From contig NC_088203.1 of the NCBI RefSeq assembly GCF_037126465.1, positions 51,497,581 through 51,561,580 of the forward strand: a stretch of DNA of 64,000 nucleotides, written 5' to 3'. Positions 1-13,678 of this stretch are shown here, piece by piece. Numbering within the stretch: the stretch's first letter is position 1; every line of letters begins with the position of its first letter. The DNA is from Ornithodoros turicata (taxonomy: Eukaryota; Arthropoda; Arachnida; Ixodida; Argasidae). A program made the position numbers and the translations under genes. The notes beneath the pieces are model-generated. The model ran no database searches. It was not told the origin of the DNA and saw only the letters and a program-made list of their open reading frames with translations.

Positions 1-1324
1 ATATAGATGAAGGATTCATCTCATATCTAAACCGATTGCCAGCAATTCTGCTCTTTCTGTTTCTCGAAGAAAGAAAAAATAGCTTCATAAAAAGAATATA
101 TCTTCGTGAATTATGCAAATTAGAATGCCAAAATACCTTGCAGATAAGGTTTTCCTCCACTCGCGTACGCGTAAGTGCGATGTACACATAATCCTAGTTG
201 TTTTATTTTAAAAAAATATAAAAAATGGCAATGACATGCGTTTGTGGCACCTCGTTTATTTTGTGTGTGTGTGTGTTTCAGCTTGGACAAACTTTTATAA
301 AAAGTCACGAGAGCACGTCATTTTCACAGTTGAGTTCTACGGGCGCGTATCTTTTCCAAGAGAGACTATAATGACTGATAAGGATATGACTAGTCAATTA
401 AATTCATTAATTAACTCTAATAAGGACGTCTTGAACAAAAGCCAGATACCGATGTGAGAGACTGTCCTAGTTAAAATCCACGTTTAAACATTTTGAAACG
501 CGTACGTGTATTAAAATATCATTCCCTGAGTTTTGACATGCAAATGGTCAAAACCGAAACCGTGGCAACCACGTTTGGGGTGGTAGTCTTCACGGTACGG
601 GATCTGTATGGGATACTTCTGTAAGTCAACTGCGCTCGCAACTATATTGTCTTGGCACAGAAACCGTATCTTTCTGGAACGTAGAGAGGGAAAAAGGAAT
701 CACACAACACGAATATACTTCAAGTACTCTTCTCCTTAGGGAAGCGAGGAAGCGAAAGATTTATTGACTCTACGTTGCACTAGTGTCAGCGCGCTGAGCG
801 GTTGCGCTGGAATTGGAATTAGAATTGGAAATGAATAAAAAATAATGATAAATATTACTAAAAAGAAAAAGAGTGAAAAAAGCGTTATCTGAGCTGATCG
901 AGCTCGGTTCACTCTGGAAATTGTTGCACCGACGACTGGCGCCACGTTCGAACTTACCTAAAATTGCTCCTCTGTTGAACTGTCCTTCTGGGCTCGCATG
1001 GCCGCTCGCATGGCCGCGCCCATGAAAGCAGCAATCAGCTGTTCTCGTCTTGTGGAGTGGCACCAAACTGTTTGTAGTTCAAGCTACAGGTACTTAATAC
1101 AAGTGGGAGAGCTTCTGCAGTCTTCCTGTGAATTCGTGGGTGCATCCACAAAGATGGGCATAGCCTTCGGGATGTGTGTGTGTGTGACAGCCGGTGTCTT
1201 TCTCCGTCTGTTACGTCGCGAGACAACTGAGATCACCGTCTGTGCGCGCTCAGGAAGCTTGAAATCTGCCCTGATACATGTACAGTAATATACACCTTCA
1301 ATATACGCTGATACATATACGGTC
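1..1324. other. No recognisable gene
   Basis: AT-rich to about 540, mixed afterwards. A short TG microsatellite near 260-278 is followed by TTTCAG, which looks like a splice acceptor, but no convincing exon follows. Short ORFs here lack any domain I recognise. Confidence 0.5.
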
Positions 1325-1329
1325 AATAA

Positions 1330-3975
1330 ATTGGGACTTGCTCCACGGGAATCTTTCCCGGAGTTCACAAGAGACACTGTTTGTGGATTTATGCCTTATA
1401 TTTAATCTATCGCATGTCGTTATACATCCTACCCAAACAACTCATGCCACGCAGTCAACCCTTGACTTCGTTTTAACCTCCCATCCTGAGCACATCACTT
1501 CTTTGCATGTCACTGATGGTCTCAGTGACCACAAGGCCATTCTCTAAGATATCTCTTCAAGTAGTCCAAATGTTCATAAATTCAACGATAAAACCATATA
1601 CGACTATGCTCGAGCTAACTTCCAAGCCATCAACGAGGGTCTTGAAGCTCTGTATGAAAATTCATTTCATGGCACCTTGCCTCACTCCATTGAGGATAAC
1701 TGGTCCCTTTTTCGTGACAACATAAACTACCTTACCGAGTACAAGGTTCCAAAGATAAGAGTGAAATCTTATGATCATAATCCTTGGTTCACGAAAAGTC
1801 TTAAAATCTTGCTAACCAAGAAAAAGCGCTTATTCAGGAAAGTAAAGCGTCTTGACGACAACGTATCATGGGCTAAATTTCACTACTGAGAACGGGAATA
1901 CAGGCGCTCGATCAAGGAAGTGAAACATAAGTTCTTTACCATCGACCTCCCGTCTCTCTTGACGAATAAACCAAAACAATTTTGGAAAAGTTTATCTGCA
2001 CCAAAATCCCACCTTATCAGTCTGACACCCGCCGCCCAACGGCTGCGCCAACGCTTTCGCTTCCTTCTTTTCATCCATTTTCAACACCAATAACGGGTAC
2101 ACCCATTATCAGTAATCGCCTCCTCACCTATGGTCCCCATTCATATCAGCACTCATGGCATTTGTAAAATCATTGGGTCACTTAAGCTGTCGTCAAGTGC
2201 TGGTCCGAAGGTTCTATACAACACGAGATCTATTTCCAGCAAGATTCTATGTTGCATATTTACTCAGTCACTCCAAGATTCTGCCATACCGCAGGACTGG
2301 AAGACGGCGAAGGTTGTCCCTATTCACAAATCAGGCAGCTGCCACATCGTTAATAACTACCGCCCCATTTCACTCACTTCTATAGTATGTAAAATTCTAG
2401 AACGCATACTCCAACGTAGTTAAGTACCTTGAAGAAAAATGCTTCTTCTATCCCTTGCAGCACGGGTTCCGAAACCTCTTTTCATGTGAAACTCAAGTAG
2501 CCAGTTTTGCAATAACAAACAACGTTGGGCTAGTTGGTAAGGATACGCAGGATAAGGTAGAAAGCGCACAGAAACACGGACAAAAGAAGACGACACCACC
2601 TGCGCTTCGTCTTCTTTCGTCTTCTTCGTCGTCTTCTTTTGTCCGTGTTTCCGTGTGCGTTCTACCATGCCGTAGCCAGTTTTGTTCACGACATCTTTCT
2701 CCACGCGGACAATAATCATCAGACCGCTTTCTTAGACTTTCGCAAGGCCTTCGATATGGTGCCGCACTCTAAGCTTCTATACAAACCCTATTTGCTTAAC
2801 CTCAACCTGTATGTCGTCCGTTGGATAGCTCAATTTCTGACTAATCGTACGTTATTTGTTACTTGCAACAACCACCTATCCCCAGATGTACCTGCGCTTT
2901 CTGGTGTCCCTCAGGGTTCAGTCCTCGGCCCTCTCCTTTTCCTTATCTATATAAATGACCTTCCTTCAGGCATATCTTCCACGATTCTGACGACTATGTA
3001 GTGTACAGACAAATCCTCTCTCCTTCTGACCCACTAACCTTACAAAGCGACCTTTCACTAATCCGGCGTCGGTGCAATGAGTGGCAAATGCCTCTGAACA
3101 TTGCAAAGTGTCGCATTTTGTCATTTTCTCGAGGACGGGTCTCCTGTCTTCCTCCCTTCTTCTACATTCTAAGTGATATCACATTAGCCCGAGCAGATTC
3201 TTACAAATATCTTGGAATCCACCTTTCCTCCAACCTAACTTGGAACGAGCACATCAACCACATAATAACTAACGCTTCTCGCTCCCTAGGCTTTGTTAGA
3301 CGCACCCTCAGGTTGGCGGCCTCCATCTTAAGCTCATAACATTCACGGCTCTTCTACGAAGCAAGCTGAAATATGCATCACCTATTTGGGACTCTCCCCA
3401 AAAGTATCTCTGCGACGCCATAGAAGCCATCCAGAATCGGGCTGCCCGTTTCATTTCCAACGACTACTAATTCGATACATCTGTAACCGCATTAAAATCA
3501 AATCTTAATCTCGACTCACTCGAACATCGTCGCCGTCTTGCCCAGTTAGCCCTCTTCCATAGGTTCTTTTTCATCTTGCTACCGCACCAATTACCCATCA
3601 CCTGCCCGAGTGTCATGTTTCCTCGCATCGACCACGCTAATAAGGTCACACGCTTTCATTGTAATACCAATGCATTTTCCAGATCATTCTTTTGTTCAAC
3701 TGCCATCGAATGGAACAACCTCCCATCACCTCTCACAACTATTATTGAGCATACAGTATTTTGTAACACCCTCTCCCGTTCACTCCACCCACAAGACCAC
3801 CACGATTGTATGTCAGTTGCTATGAAAATTTTCACCTCCCCCTTATCATGTTTGTTAATTATCTGTACCTATGTGAACGAACTCCCTGTTTCACGCTTTA
3901 ATACTTGTTTTCATATAAGTTTGTACTGTTGTCGTTTCTTTATTTTCCTGTTTACTTACTGCTAATTGTGTTGTT
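1330..3975 (+). pseudogene. LINE ORF2 remnant: endonuclease-reverse transcriptase
   Basis: The reading frame of the CR1/L2-type LINE is broken by many stops and frameshifts (for example near 1,550, 1,890, 2,420, 3,000 and 3,340), and by a SINE insertion at 2,510-2,671. The palm motif that should read YxDD after the GVPQGSVLGPLL block is damaged: the frame shows SSTILTTM followed by a stop at 3,001. The product would have made target-primed reverse transcripts, but this copy cannot encode an active enzyme. Confidence 0.85.
2510..2671 (+). mobile_element. SINE inserted in the LINE, 13-bp target duplication
   Basis: The 13-bp direct repeat GTAGCCAGTTTTG occurs at 2497-2509 and 2672-2684 and brackets 162 bp that interrupt the LINE reading frame. 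The insert opens near 2,525 with a tRNA-like A-box stretch (GGGCTAGTTGGTAAGGAT). Its remainder folds back: the run after GCGCACAGAAACACGGAC near 2,566 is mirrored near 2,640-2,660, separated by a CTTCGT-rich microsatellite. This combination fits a tRNA-derived SINE. Confidence 0.75.
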
Positions 3976-4099
3976 CTTTTTTGCTTGCTTGTTTGTTTAT
4001 GTCAAGTTGCTGTAAATGTATCTTACGCTTCAGTTCCCACCCCCCATGTAATGTCATCCGGACCCTTGGGGTTCTCGAAATAAATAAATAAACATGAAT

Positions 4100-7000
4100 G
4101 TTATACTAGTGCGCGCAAGTAGCGTCTGGTGTAGGTCCACGGTCCCGTCATGATACAGTGAGGAATACTGCGACACACTTGATTCAAAGCATTGCTATGA
4201 GTTATCTTGTTTCCCGACTGATTGTGCGCTGAACTGAACTTGCATTTTTGTAAAACAACTTCAATATAATGCAGTCGTAGAGAGATAGTTTCCTTGGTTT
4301 TGTGGCATATTGCGCTCACTTCATCTGCTTTCTCTTGGGCCCCGTTTGGGCTATCGCGGCCTCAATGGGGGCCCTGACACACGGTTTGGGAAACACTGAG
4401 GCATACTGTATATTGTTACATGTGACATGTTGTAGTGTACTGAAGCCAGCTTCACTGTTGTATTGTTTCTTCGCGTGGTTACTTCTTCAACGTTACTTGA
4501 ATGAGGAATGCGGAGAATTAGGAAATGTATGCCTTGCATGTTCTGGATGTGCTCTAATTGCTGACCCCTGCTGTTGGGCTAAAATCCAGCAACTACACAA
4601 AAAGATTAACAAATGCAGAACAGGAGACAGTAACACGGACACAATGGCATGATTGAGATCATGATATGCTGTCAGTCCTTTTCTGTGTGTCTGGTTCTAC
4701 AACTTATGAACATGCGCCACATTGCCAGCGCCCTTTCCCTCTAGCTAAGAAGAGGGCCTCTCAGTAATAAAAATGCAGGTTGTCAAATGCATATAAACAG
4801 TGCTTACATTTTTGGGGGTCTTTGCTCATCTAATGTTTATGGCAGAAAATGATCCTCTAGTTCACATTGCATACTGAATGTGAGTGTGCTCCACAGCCAA
4901 AAACTACATCGTAAACTAGCACTGCAGTATGTTTATCGTCACACATGAAATTACCCTTCATAAGTGCATCATGCAAGCTGATTGATTCTGATGCTAATTG
5001 CTCACGAAATAACACGGGGTGGATTGAAAGACACTGGAATCACACGTTGCGTCACCAGCAGTGACGTACTCACTCAGCAGTGACATCACAAGCAATGCTT
5101 TTTCACTGAAGCCTGCAACTCAACGATGTAATTCACATCTTGATTGCAGAAAAAGTAAGCACATGTTTGTTATTACTTGGTATACAGTTGAAACTTGTTA
5201 ATGTGATGACGGTCATTCTCGTAGATTTTGGCAATCAAACTATTTTAGGATAAAAAAACACCTGTCAAGGTGTAAGATATGAAAAGTAGTGAATTGAGTG
5301 AGGCATTTTAAATTGCCTTTTTTTCCTTTATATTTTCAATGCTGACATACATCAGCTTGTATAACTGTCAATCTGGGCTGTTCCAGCCAAAACCAGCCAG
5401 AGATGTAGCTTGCCTCTCTTAAATATCACTGGAAAAAATTGTGTGCATTTTTTAGACGATGCATATATCGAATGTAACTCATCATTCTTGAACAATGGGG
5501 GCGCATTAAACTGTGCCAAAGTATGAAGTTGTCCATTACGAGCTTCTGACATCTACATATACATCATTTGTGCGCTTTCCTTGCCTGGTGTTAGAGGGGA
5601 AGCATGGGTCTGCCACCCCAAAGGGCATGTAGAACGACTATAAATTTGGTGACGTAGTGAGAACTCGAGAAAGGAGCACATTTGGAGTCAAGATTACAAT
5701 AAATTTCTGACAAATTAGCATTCTTGAAGGAGCCCCAGATTATTTATGCTTGTAACTGATTGCTTGTGATTAGCTTCACATAAAAATATCAAGCTGATCT
5801 ATATTCATCGTTTAACCATGTGTTTGAGAATATCAAGCACTTGCAAAAAATTACCTTTTTTTTCAGATAGTATATTCACATATAGGTCGTCTAAAAGAAA
5901 TCTTCCCTTATTTGTATAACTAGTCCTCTCCTGCAACATATTGAAAATCTAGAGGTTTATGTTTCTTTAAAAAAATTGTCACCATAATGTGCTGCAACTT
6001 GTTCGTCAGTTGAGGCCATCTAGGAAGCAAAAAAAAAAAAAAAAGAGTTTGAGAACCTACACGAGTACTTGCTCTTACGCAAGAAAAATGTTTCGTCAGC
6101 TCATTCGTATCCCATCTGTATGATGCTATAGCACACTTTGAACAAATTCTGCATTCAACCGTTCTGCCCAGTTCTACAGATTAATTGCAGTCGCTGCTTC
6201 ATAACAGCTTTGTCAACATTTATGATTATTTTCACATACCTGAAGTCATCTGGAAAGTGAACAAATCTCATCATTTCAAGGGCATACCCTCTCCTATAGC
6301 ATGTGCAGAATCTGCTGGCATGTGTTTTCTGTAGATCTTATAGCATCAGTTGACCATATTGGCTCAGATCATGTCAGAATGCGACGTAACAGCTTTTGGA
6401 AACAATTTATTATGATCTCGTGTGCCCTTCAACCACAACAGAAAAATAGCCCACACTCTTTCTTTCAGTGGAAATAGGTGTTTTTGCTGCATTAACAGAT
6501 GGCTAAAATTAATTGTACCTCCTTGTGGCCTGGGTGGAGCATGCCTCACTGTGCTTTATGTCCAGTAATTTCTCCAACCGTATCTCTTTGGCAGTGATCC
6601 ACAACGTATGCAGTCTTCAAGCTTTCTTTCACCCGGAAGAACAGCTTACAGCTCTGCAGGCATCAGAATGTCTGCACACAATAGGGGGCTACAATCTAGC
6701 CCTATAGGTGCCAACGTTTTAAATGGTACTGCGAACACAGTCATAGTACCCTATATCACGGCACAAAGCAATTATGTCAAAGTTATGCTTCTGGAGGCAA
6801 AGCCACGCTTGCCAAAGCCAAAGAGGCAAAGTGATGCTTATGGAGGGTTTTATTATGCCCTGCTGCTCAGTGTATGGCTTCCGTTTTTAGCTGGAACAAA
6901 CCAATAAAAAAAATATGAGGAAAGAAATATGCCACCTTCAGTTGTCATTGACCAAGCAAACTAAGTCAATAATGGTGGTTGTTATTCACTCTGCTGTGTG

Positions 7001-7266
7001 ATTGTGTTAGTCAAGCTCGGCCTGTAAGAATGAGCCAAACTCCAGGTTCGTTAGAGATCGTTTAATGACTGGGTAGCTTCTTCCAGCATCGTCCGCCGAA
7101 ATGCCTCCAGAATGTCCAGTGCCCGTGCTTCACAGCTCGGCACGTGCAGCCAATGTCCGCGCATCTACGTTGTCATCGGCAATCGTCGTCTTCAGCGTAA
7201 CAGTGTTCATGTTAATTCACCTGTTTGGTATTGTGATACCAGCTAGCTTCCTTATAGCGTAACATA
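4100..7266. other. Gene-free AT-rich stretch
   Basis: Only short scattered ORFs; the longest (4,302-4,652, hydrophobic, Cys-rich) has no domain I know and no convincing start context. A poly-A run sits at about 6,030-6,045. I see nothing that supports a gene. Confidence 0.5.
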
Positions 7267-7268
7267 TA

Positions 7269-8125
7269 CAGGGTGTCCCAGAAAACGTGTCATTGAATTA
7301 TAACAAAAAACCTAGAGTCATGCGGTCAACGGCATTTGTTCTTACTAGGTTTTTGCCACCTTCTGATGTGAATGTCGTGTAACGTAAGTTTAATTATGTA
7401 AATTTTTGCGAGCTTAAGTCGGAAATTTGCCTAGTAAAGGTCACTTTTTTACCCCACCAATGTGAAGAGCGTGTCTAATTTAGTCAAATTAATGATAATT
7501 GACAGGGATATTCAGGAGCTATGCCATCGGAAAAAATAGCCGAACATCATGCTCTACGGAGGTCGCGCAGAATAGCGCACGATGAATTTTTCAGCACAAT
7601 CTTTGTCAGTCCGACGAAAGGAGGTTGGAAACCCAGCCCACCCCGGCATCGCAGGAAGAGATAAAACAGGAACGGCTTATCACGTCCGACTTTTGCTTTC
7701 CCTCTCCCAATTTTAGGAACTGTTACTTTTTCTACTATCACTCTGTGGGCTGGCTTCGGAACCTCCTTTCGTCGCACTGAGAGCGATTGTGCTCAAAAAG
7801 TCATCGCGCGCTATGGTCCTGTGCTCAGAAAAGCATGATATTCGGCTATTTTTTCCGATGGGGTAGCTCGTGAATACCACTGTGAATTATCATGAATTTG
7901 AGTGAATTCCGCACGCTCTTCATATTGGTGGGGTAAAAAAGTGACCTTTGCTTGGCAAATTTCCGAGTTCAATTCGCAAATATTTACATAATTAAACTTG
8001 GAGTACATGACATTCACATTAGGTGGTGGCAAAAACCTAATAAGAACAAATGCTGTTGACCAGATGATTTTAGGTGACGTAGTTTTTTTATTATAATTCA
8101 ATGACACGTTTTCTGGGACACCCTG
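7269..8125. mobile_element. Long-inverted-repeat element, TA target site (copy 1)
   Basis: Begins CAGGGTGTCCCAGAAAAC and ends with its complement GTTTTCTGGGACACCCTG; both sides are flanked by TA. The arms (about 7,269-7,560 and 7,820-8,125) are inverted copies of each other, around a unique centre of about 260 bp. TA duplication and long inverted arms suggest a Tc1/mariner-type nonautonomous element; no transposase is visible. A second copy in opposite orientation lies at 22,433-23,313. Confidence 0.8.
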
Positions 8126-8129
8126 TATG

Positions 8130-10370
8130 TGACCACATGGAGGACAAAGAGGAGGAATTAGCTAGTCTGGTGTAGGAGCTCTCACACTGGCATAGCTGGT
8201 CAAAAAGAAAATGTGGGTCATACATCACATAAAACACAAATACCAGTATATTTTCAGCAAGCACTGGTTAATTTCTAGAGGTGCGGTGCATATAGCGTGT
8301 CCATGGACTGATTTTTTTATTCTTAGAGAAATCATATTTTTGCAGTTATGAGTTGACAACATGTCCTACATCCAAAGTGGATGTACTAATTAGGTCTCGT
8401 TTAATTATTGGAAATAGAAGGTCGGTGCAAATGCAATGTCGGTTTGCCTATGTGCCGCTATAGTTTTCAAAAGTATGCTCGTGACCATTTAGTGTGAGGA
8501 CATGGCCCCGAAATAATGGTTGTGTGAGAGTAAGTCTCGGAGCGTTCTTTTTGCCTTTTCGCTTGAACGTGAGGAAGAAACAACGTTGCAGAACTGCAAG
8601 CAGCACATTTAATGTAATGTCCGGCAGGATGCAAGTTTTACAGCGAGTTCATATTTCAGGACAATATTTATAAGCTGTAAAATAGGTGCAAGGGTACCAT
8701 ACAATGAAGTAGCTGGTACCGTAAATTTTAGACCTTATTTTAGAATTTAAATTTTAGAATTTAGTGAAAACAAAGTGCTTGAAGTATTATGTCTAGATAC
8801 ATCTTTTGCAGCCTTTGCATGGCAAATCGTTGTCTAGGAAGGTGCGCGAATCAATGTGGATGTTCCTGAAATTAGAATCTTATTTCGTTACACTTTGAAA
8901 TTACCGTATGCTGGTTACAAAAAATTAGGACCTCTGCTGACTCAAGTTATTCATCCGAGAGAAAATAGTTTTTTCTTGCAAACAAACAAACAATTTCTTC
9001 ACATTCATATGCAGCTTATTTGCAGAAACGCATTTCGAGAGACTGTCCAGTACCTGTTCCCTGCGTTAATCAGAACGTAGCCTCACAAGGAAAACCACAG
9101 GCAGGTTCCGATTTCACGATTCTACGGTTCTGAGCCTGGAACACACACAAACACATACAGACGGATAAACGCAACACATCCAGACGGTACCGGAATCAAG
9201 CTTTTTCGTCGATCGTCACTTTTCAACGCTACGACTTCACAACCAAGGCAGCTGCAGGAGAATGGCGATGTTCGCGACAATGTTCATAAAATAGCAGGTG
9301 TCCACCATAGCTGGGACCAACACCGGGAACTCATTTGGTGACACCACACGAATTCAGAGTTCGACATACTCAAATATGACAGGCGAGCAGCAGAACAAAT
9401 CATTAACTGCAGTGTCAACAGAATCCTGATAGCCGGCGGAGAATACAGTAAACGATTCGTCCAGACTCGGTACTCTCGTTCCCAGCCCACCGCAAAAAGC
9501 CTCACCCTGCGAGGAACTATTTTGAGACGCGGGAGCCAAAAGCCTTCGCTGCTCTGAGGCTACCGTGCCTGTCGACCAATCAGAGACGATTTATTTTGAA
9601 AGTTTGAATCTGAAGCGGTTGTATCGCAAAAGTTGATTTTTACGGCTTTTCTTTACACCGTGGATTTTTTCGTGATTTATTTCGAGGAGTTTATTCTCGA
9701 AGTTTATTTTGCGAAGTGTAAGCCAGAGTGATCCCGTATTGCACAATCCCAGATACGCTGTGATACATCGAAAATTTCGCATGCCGACTTTGATTTGGGT
9801 TGGACCAAAACCAGGGGTGAACACTTTGCTAGGGCCTTTCTGTCGAGAATTTCAGAAGTTGTACACAGACGGATTAGAGTGAATTCATCCTCAAACTGAC
9901 CGAACTGTTGTGTCCCATGTGTCAACACCGATAAGTGCACTGTTCACTTCACGGTTGCAAGATGCATTCTGCAAAATTTGAAGCAGTTTAATGGTGCGCA
10001 TGGATGTCTACTATGTGAGTATATGGGGCAAAGCTACAAAAATGATGACTCTGATACAAGTGTTCATATTTACCCTGCCCACTTGCTGTGCTGTGTACCA
10101 AAGAACAGATGACGAAACAGGCCGTTCAAGCAGTGCGCAATAGAGTGGCTGTTTTGGGAGTCAACGGCCCTGCTATATTGTCCAGTTTTCCAGGGTTTGA
10201 TGTAGCTATGGTTTTTTCCCGTGGACTACATGCTGCATACTGTACTAATGGGGGTAGTGCAAATGTTTCTAATGACGTTGTTTGACACAAAGAGCTGTGG
10301 CGAACCATGGTACATCGTGCTCAAGTGCAACCTGTTGAGAAAAGACTGCAGCTAATTAGATCCTGATTAA
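8130..10370. other. No recognisable gene
   Basis: AT-rich sequence with short ORFs only. I saw no conserved domain, splice-paired exon or repeat that I could name. Confidence 0.45.
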
Positions 10371-10424
10371 CGATATTTCGAACAGAGACTGTTCTTTGTA
10401 GAACAGTCTCTGTTCGAAATATCG
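10371..10424. repeat. Perfect 25-bp hairpin with 4-nt loop
   Basis: Arms 10,371-10,395 and 10,400-10,424 are exact reverse complements (starting CGATATTTCGAACAGAGACT), separated by TTGT. No homologous copy was noticed elsewhere in the window. It could be a palindromic element remnant, a snap-back duplication or a small hairpin RNA source; the sequence alone does not decide. Confidence 0.9.
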
Positions 10425-10429
10425 GCGGC

Positions 10430-12639
10430 TTCTGTCCTGAGGCAACTCCCTTCCTACATCTCTACCGGTTCGCTGGATTTCTACCCATCTATCTTCTTTT
10501 TTCGGTGCGCTTATTGAGAAGTGAGATGAGTTTATTAGCTTGACATGAAATGTCAATTTGCTCGATTTTGCCGTTTCGGGTTTGTGCTTACTCAGTCAAC
10601 TGTCTCATAAGGCTAACGAGAATCTCTCGTACTTACGGTTAGTGGAAGGCCGACTTCACAAACATTCCTGTAACGTTCAACAGGACTGCCCTGTAATGTT
10701 CGTAATGTTGAAACAGTCAGCAAGCGGATTACACACAGATAAATGTTTCTTAGGATAACGGTACTTAGAACTGCAGCTTTATTTGTTCTCTTTCTTTCTT
10801 TTATTGATCGATTTATTTTATTTTTATTATTTTCTTTTTTTTTCATGAACGCTCCACGTGAACCAATAAGAAAAATCGATCAAGCGGCCGCTGCACAATT
10901 ATTTCCGCCCACGCAATGAGCAAAAGTCTTTTCGGGAACCCAAATTCACGTTCGCGAAGCAAGGAAAACCAACGACAGCGACGGGGGAGGGGGATATATT
11001 TATTAGACGAAAAGGAAAAAAAAAACAGGCTAAAAGTCAGCCAAACGGGACGTCGGCTTGCTATTCCGGAAATACATAAATAAATGAAGAAATAAAATTA
11101 AGAAATAAGAGATAAATGAAACGGACGCGACGGAACAGCACGTTAGTTGATTATTAGGTTAGTAAAAGTTCGGTGTTTGCATTTTCATGTTCAGGTTAGT
11201 CTAAGTGGGCTTTGGCATTTTCCGCGTAGAAACAGCCAGATAACATTTATTTACAGTAGTTTATTTTTCAACGGGGACTTCGATCACGTTATTTTGAAAT
11301 AGGCCAATTTTTCGAGACCGGTTCCCTGGATTTTCCATCTTTCGACAATCCTTGCTAGTTGCACGTTGGATGACCCAAAACCTGTACCTGTCTGTCTTTG
11401 CACGGCGAACAAAGGGAGGCCTTCTGAGGAAGATAAGGAGAAGCTCCGGGTCACTGGGGACACTCCGCTGAACTAGTGTCTACGCTGAACGAAAGGTCTC
11501 GTGTAACGTGAAGTACCCTGTGAAAACCAAGGAGTGTCTAAAAATATAGTACTGAAGTTTCCGGGTAATAATCAGCGCAATTATGAGGCGGAAGTCGTGC
11601 TCCGAGACCTCGTCGCGCGTCAAGTTCCTTTGATTTTATCTCGTTCATTTATACATAAAGATGGAGTTCAAGGGGGTTCAGGAGCTTCCTCCTTCTCCTT
11701 TTTTCTTTTTTCAATTTTTTTTGAATAGCTGTTGCTAAATGCAATGCATTTATTTAGGCTGATTGAGCCTATCAAAAGGCCGAAAATGATGACGCCGAAC
11801 TATCAGAAGGCCGACAGCCAAAAGACCAAAAAATCATAACGCCGAACTGTCAGAAGGCTGAATATGGAAAGGCCAAAGAGACACAGGGTGAGCACTCCAG
11901 TGAATCACCACTGAATGGGATGGTGTATATTATGAAAAAGTTTTGTGGCTATTGTATTAGAAATCAAATAACTAGAATGTATAGCATTTGGTGCTCGCAA
12001 ATAGACTAGCCAGCGAAGATGAAAAACAATAATCTACAATATGTTTACTACGAAAAGAAAGTGTGTGATGGGTAAAGTGAGGATAATTGTGCATTAAAAG
12101 CCCCTGAAATATAGATGCAAGTAAGAACTGAAATCTAGACAGCCGATGAAGCACATCACAGCCGACCGAATGTTATCGCTCGCTTTGCGGATTTGTGAAA
12201 TTGGGAGACATATGGTGCTTTTTTCTTTTTTTTGCGTTAGTAATGGGTAGTTAAATCTACATTCCATTCAACAAGCAACATAAAATGGATATAGTTCGCT
12301 GCATTAGTTCGCTAGCGATATCGTTCGCTGGATGCTAGTATTTCTCTACTGTCGGTAAGACACAGGTGTTACAGTTGTCCTTACATCTTTTTCTGGGCCG
12401 ATGTTTATTGGTTATAAAAGCTCTACACCCACTTATTCAGGTATTTCATTGCGGTTTCATTGCATTGAAAATACGGTTCATCAACATAGAAAGTATGAGA
12501 CAACAACTACAACATCATTGTCTGACCGCCACCAATAACAAAACAGAACTATGTATGAAAATACTAGTATTCCGGTTGAGTTGGGAACTACGTCCGACGA
12601 TATCCACGTTCAACGAGCGTGATGTCAGAGCCTCAGGAT
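10430..12639. other. No recognisable gene; short degenerate repeat inside
   Basis: AT-rich, no supported coding region. At about 11,768-11,880 a degenerate short repeat based on CGCCGAACTrTCAGAAGGC occurs about twice with further partial copies. The ORF at 11,534-11,728 is low in information content and unconvincing. Confidence 0.45.
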
Positions 12640-12643
12640 AGTG

Positions 12644-13678
12644 GGGTAGTTTCATTTATAATCGAATGATGCCCGCCGGTCACATTTTTTATTTCTCTCG
12701 AAAAAAATATATGTTATCCCACCCACAAAGAGATGCAAAAGGTGCCTGACCGCAGGTCTCTGCGATATTTTCTTCTCCGTCCACGGCGCTTCGAAGCAAC
12801 AGGCGTGATTTCGCGGCTTAAATTTTTTCCAACTTTGTGACCTTGTATCTCTTGAACGAGATATCCCATTTGAACGAAATTTTTTTTGCTGAGAGAGTGG
12901 ATGGCGCACGCTCCACCGTAGGCTATTATATTTATATGGTCAAAAGAAAAGTATACGAAAAAAAATCCCGAAAACGCAACAGAGAACCGTTTTACCGCAC
13001 GTTTGGAAGGTCATGGCCGCGGCGCTGGATCTCCGACTGTGATGTTCTTTGCATGAGCAGAAAGATCATTCTTTGCTCTTTCGTTTGGCCTCAAACACAT
13101 TGCTTTATCTTCAGCCATTATCCTGTAACAACGCCGTAAACGCGGAAGGGTGTAGGAAAATTCTCATTTTCGCGGCAGTTTTTACCCAAAAAGGACATCT
13201 TGAAATTTTCCAATATTTCGCACTAACATAGCTGAGACATAGCTCTTTCACGATATGCAATAAAATGTTTGCTTATTTTGGTCCCAGAGGGCGCGCAAAC
13301 TTTTTTTCAAACCCCTATTGGGCAGCGCTCGCAGGGGTCAGACAGACGTACAAAGAGTGGACTTCTACCCCACCCCCCTTTTTTTTTTTTTTTTTTTGCT
13401 TGCGGTGAGGGTGCCGTCATGCCGAAGGCCAATTATAGTAATATGCACAGATCTCTGTGATGTCCGCGGACAAGCAAAAGTTCGTTGCTTAGGCTTTCCC
13501 ACCCGGTTAATCCCTGTGGAGTTGTTGAAATACTGCGAGACTGTTGCCTGTTACGTGCTTGAAGAAAATCGGGCATGGGAACATGACATTTGTAAATATT
13601 GCGGCTTTGCCGAACCGAAGCGCGAGACGTCTATTCTCTTGTAATTTTGTTTTGTTATTTGCTGGTTTCTTCTACTTG
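12644..13678 (+). repeat. Left inverted arm of the 2.8-kb element
   Basis: Reverse complement of 14,392-15,402, with scattered substitutions and a different poly-T length at about 13,377-13,397. The open frames shared by both arms are shadows of this duplication, not evidence of a protein. Confidence 0.85.

Larger units (their letters stand above)
1325..4093 (+). mobile_element. 5'-truncated CR1/L2-type non-LTR retrotransposon
   Basis: A degenerate LINE in sense orientation. In order it shows the C-terminal part of an apurinic-type endonuclease (HVTDGLSDHKAI near 1,500-1,545), a connecting region with endonuclease-RT linker motifs (1,700-2,420), reverse transcriptase (FRKAFDMVPHSKLL near 2,735; SGVPQGSVLGPLL near 2,900) and RT thumb (DSYKYLGIHLSSNLTWNEHI near 3,195-3,255). 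No RNase H domain follows, and the 3' end is a short UTR closing in CTCGAAATAAATAAATAAA at 4,073-4,093. Absence of RNase H plus the AAAT-type tail points to the CR1/L2 group. The 5' part including the endonuclease N-terminus is missing, as is usual for truncated reverse transcription. Confidence 0.85.

Noticed and set aside
12652..12909. 85-residue conserved protein present twice
   Set aside because: The two copies are the inverted arms of one element, so conservation reflects duplication, not coding.
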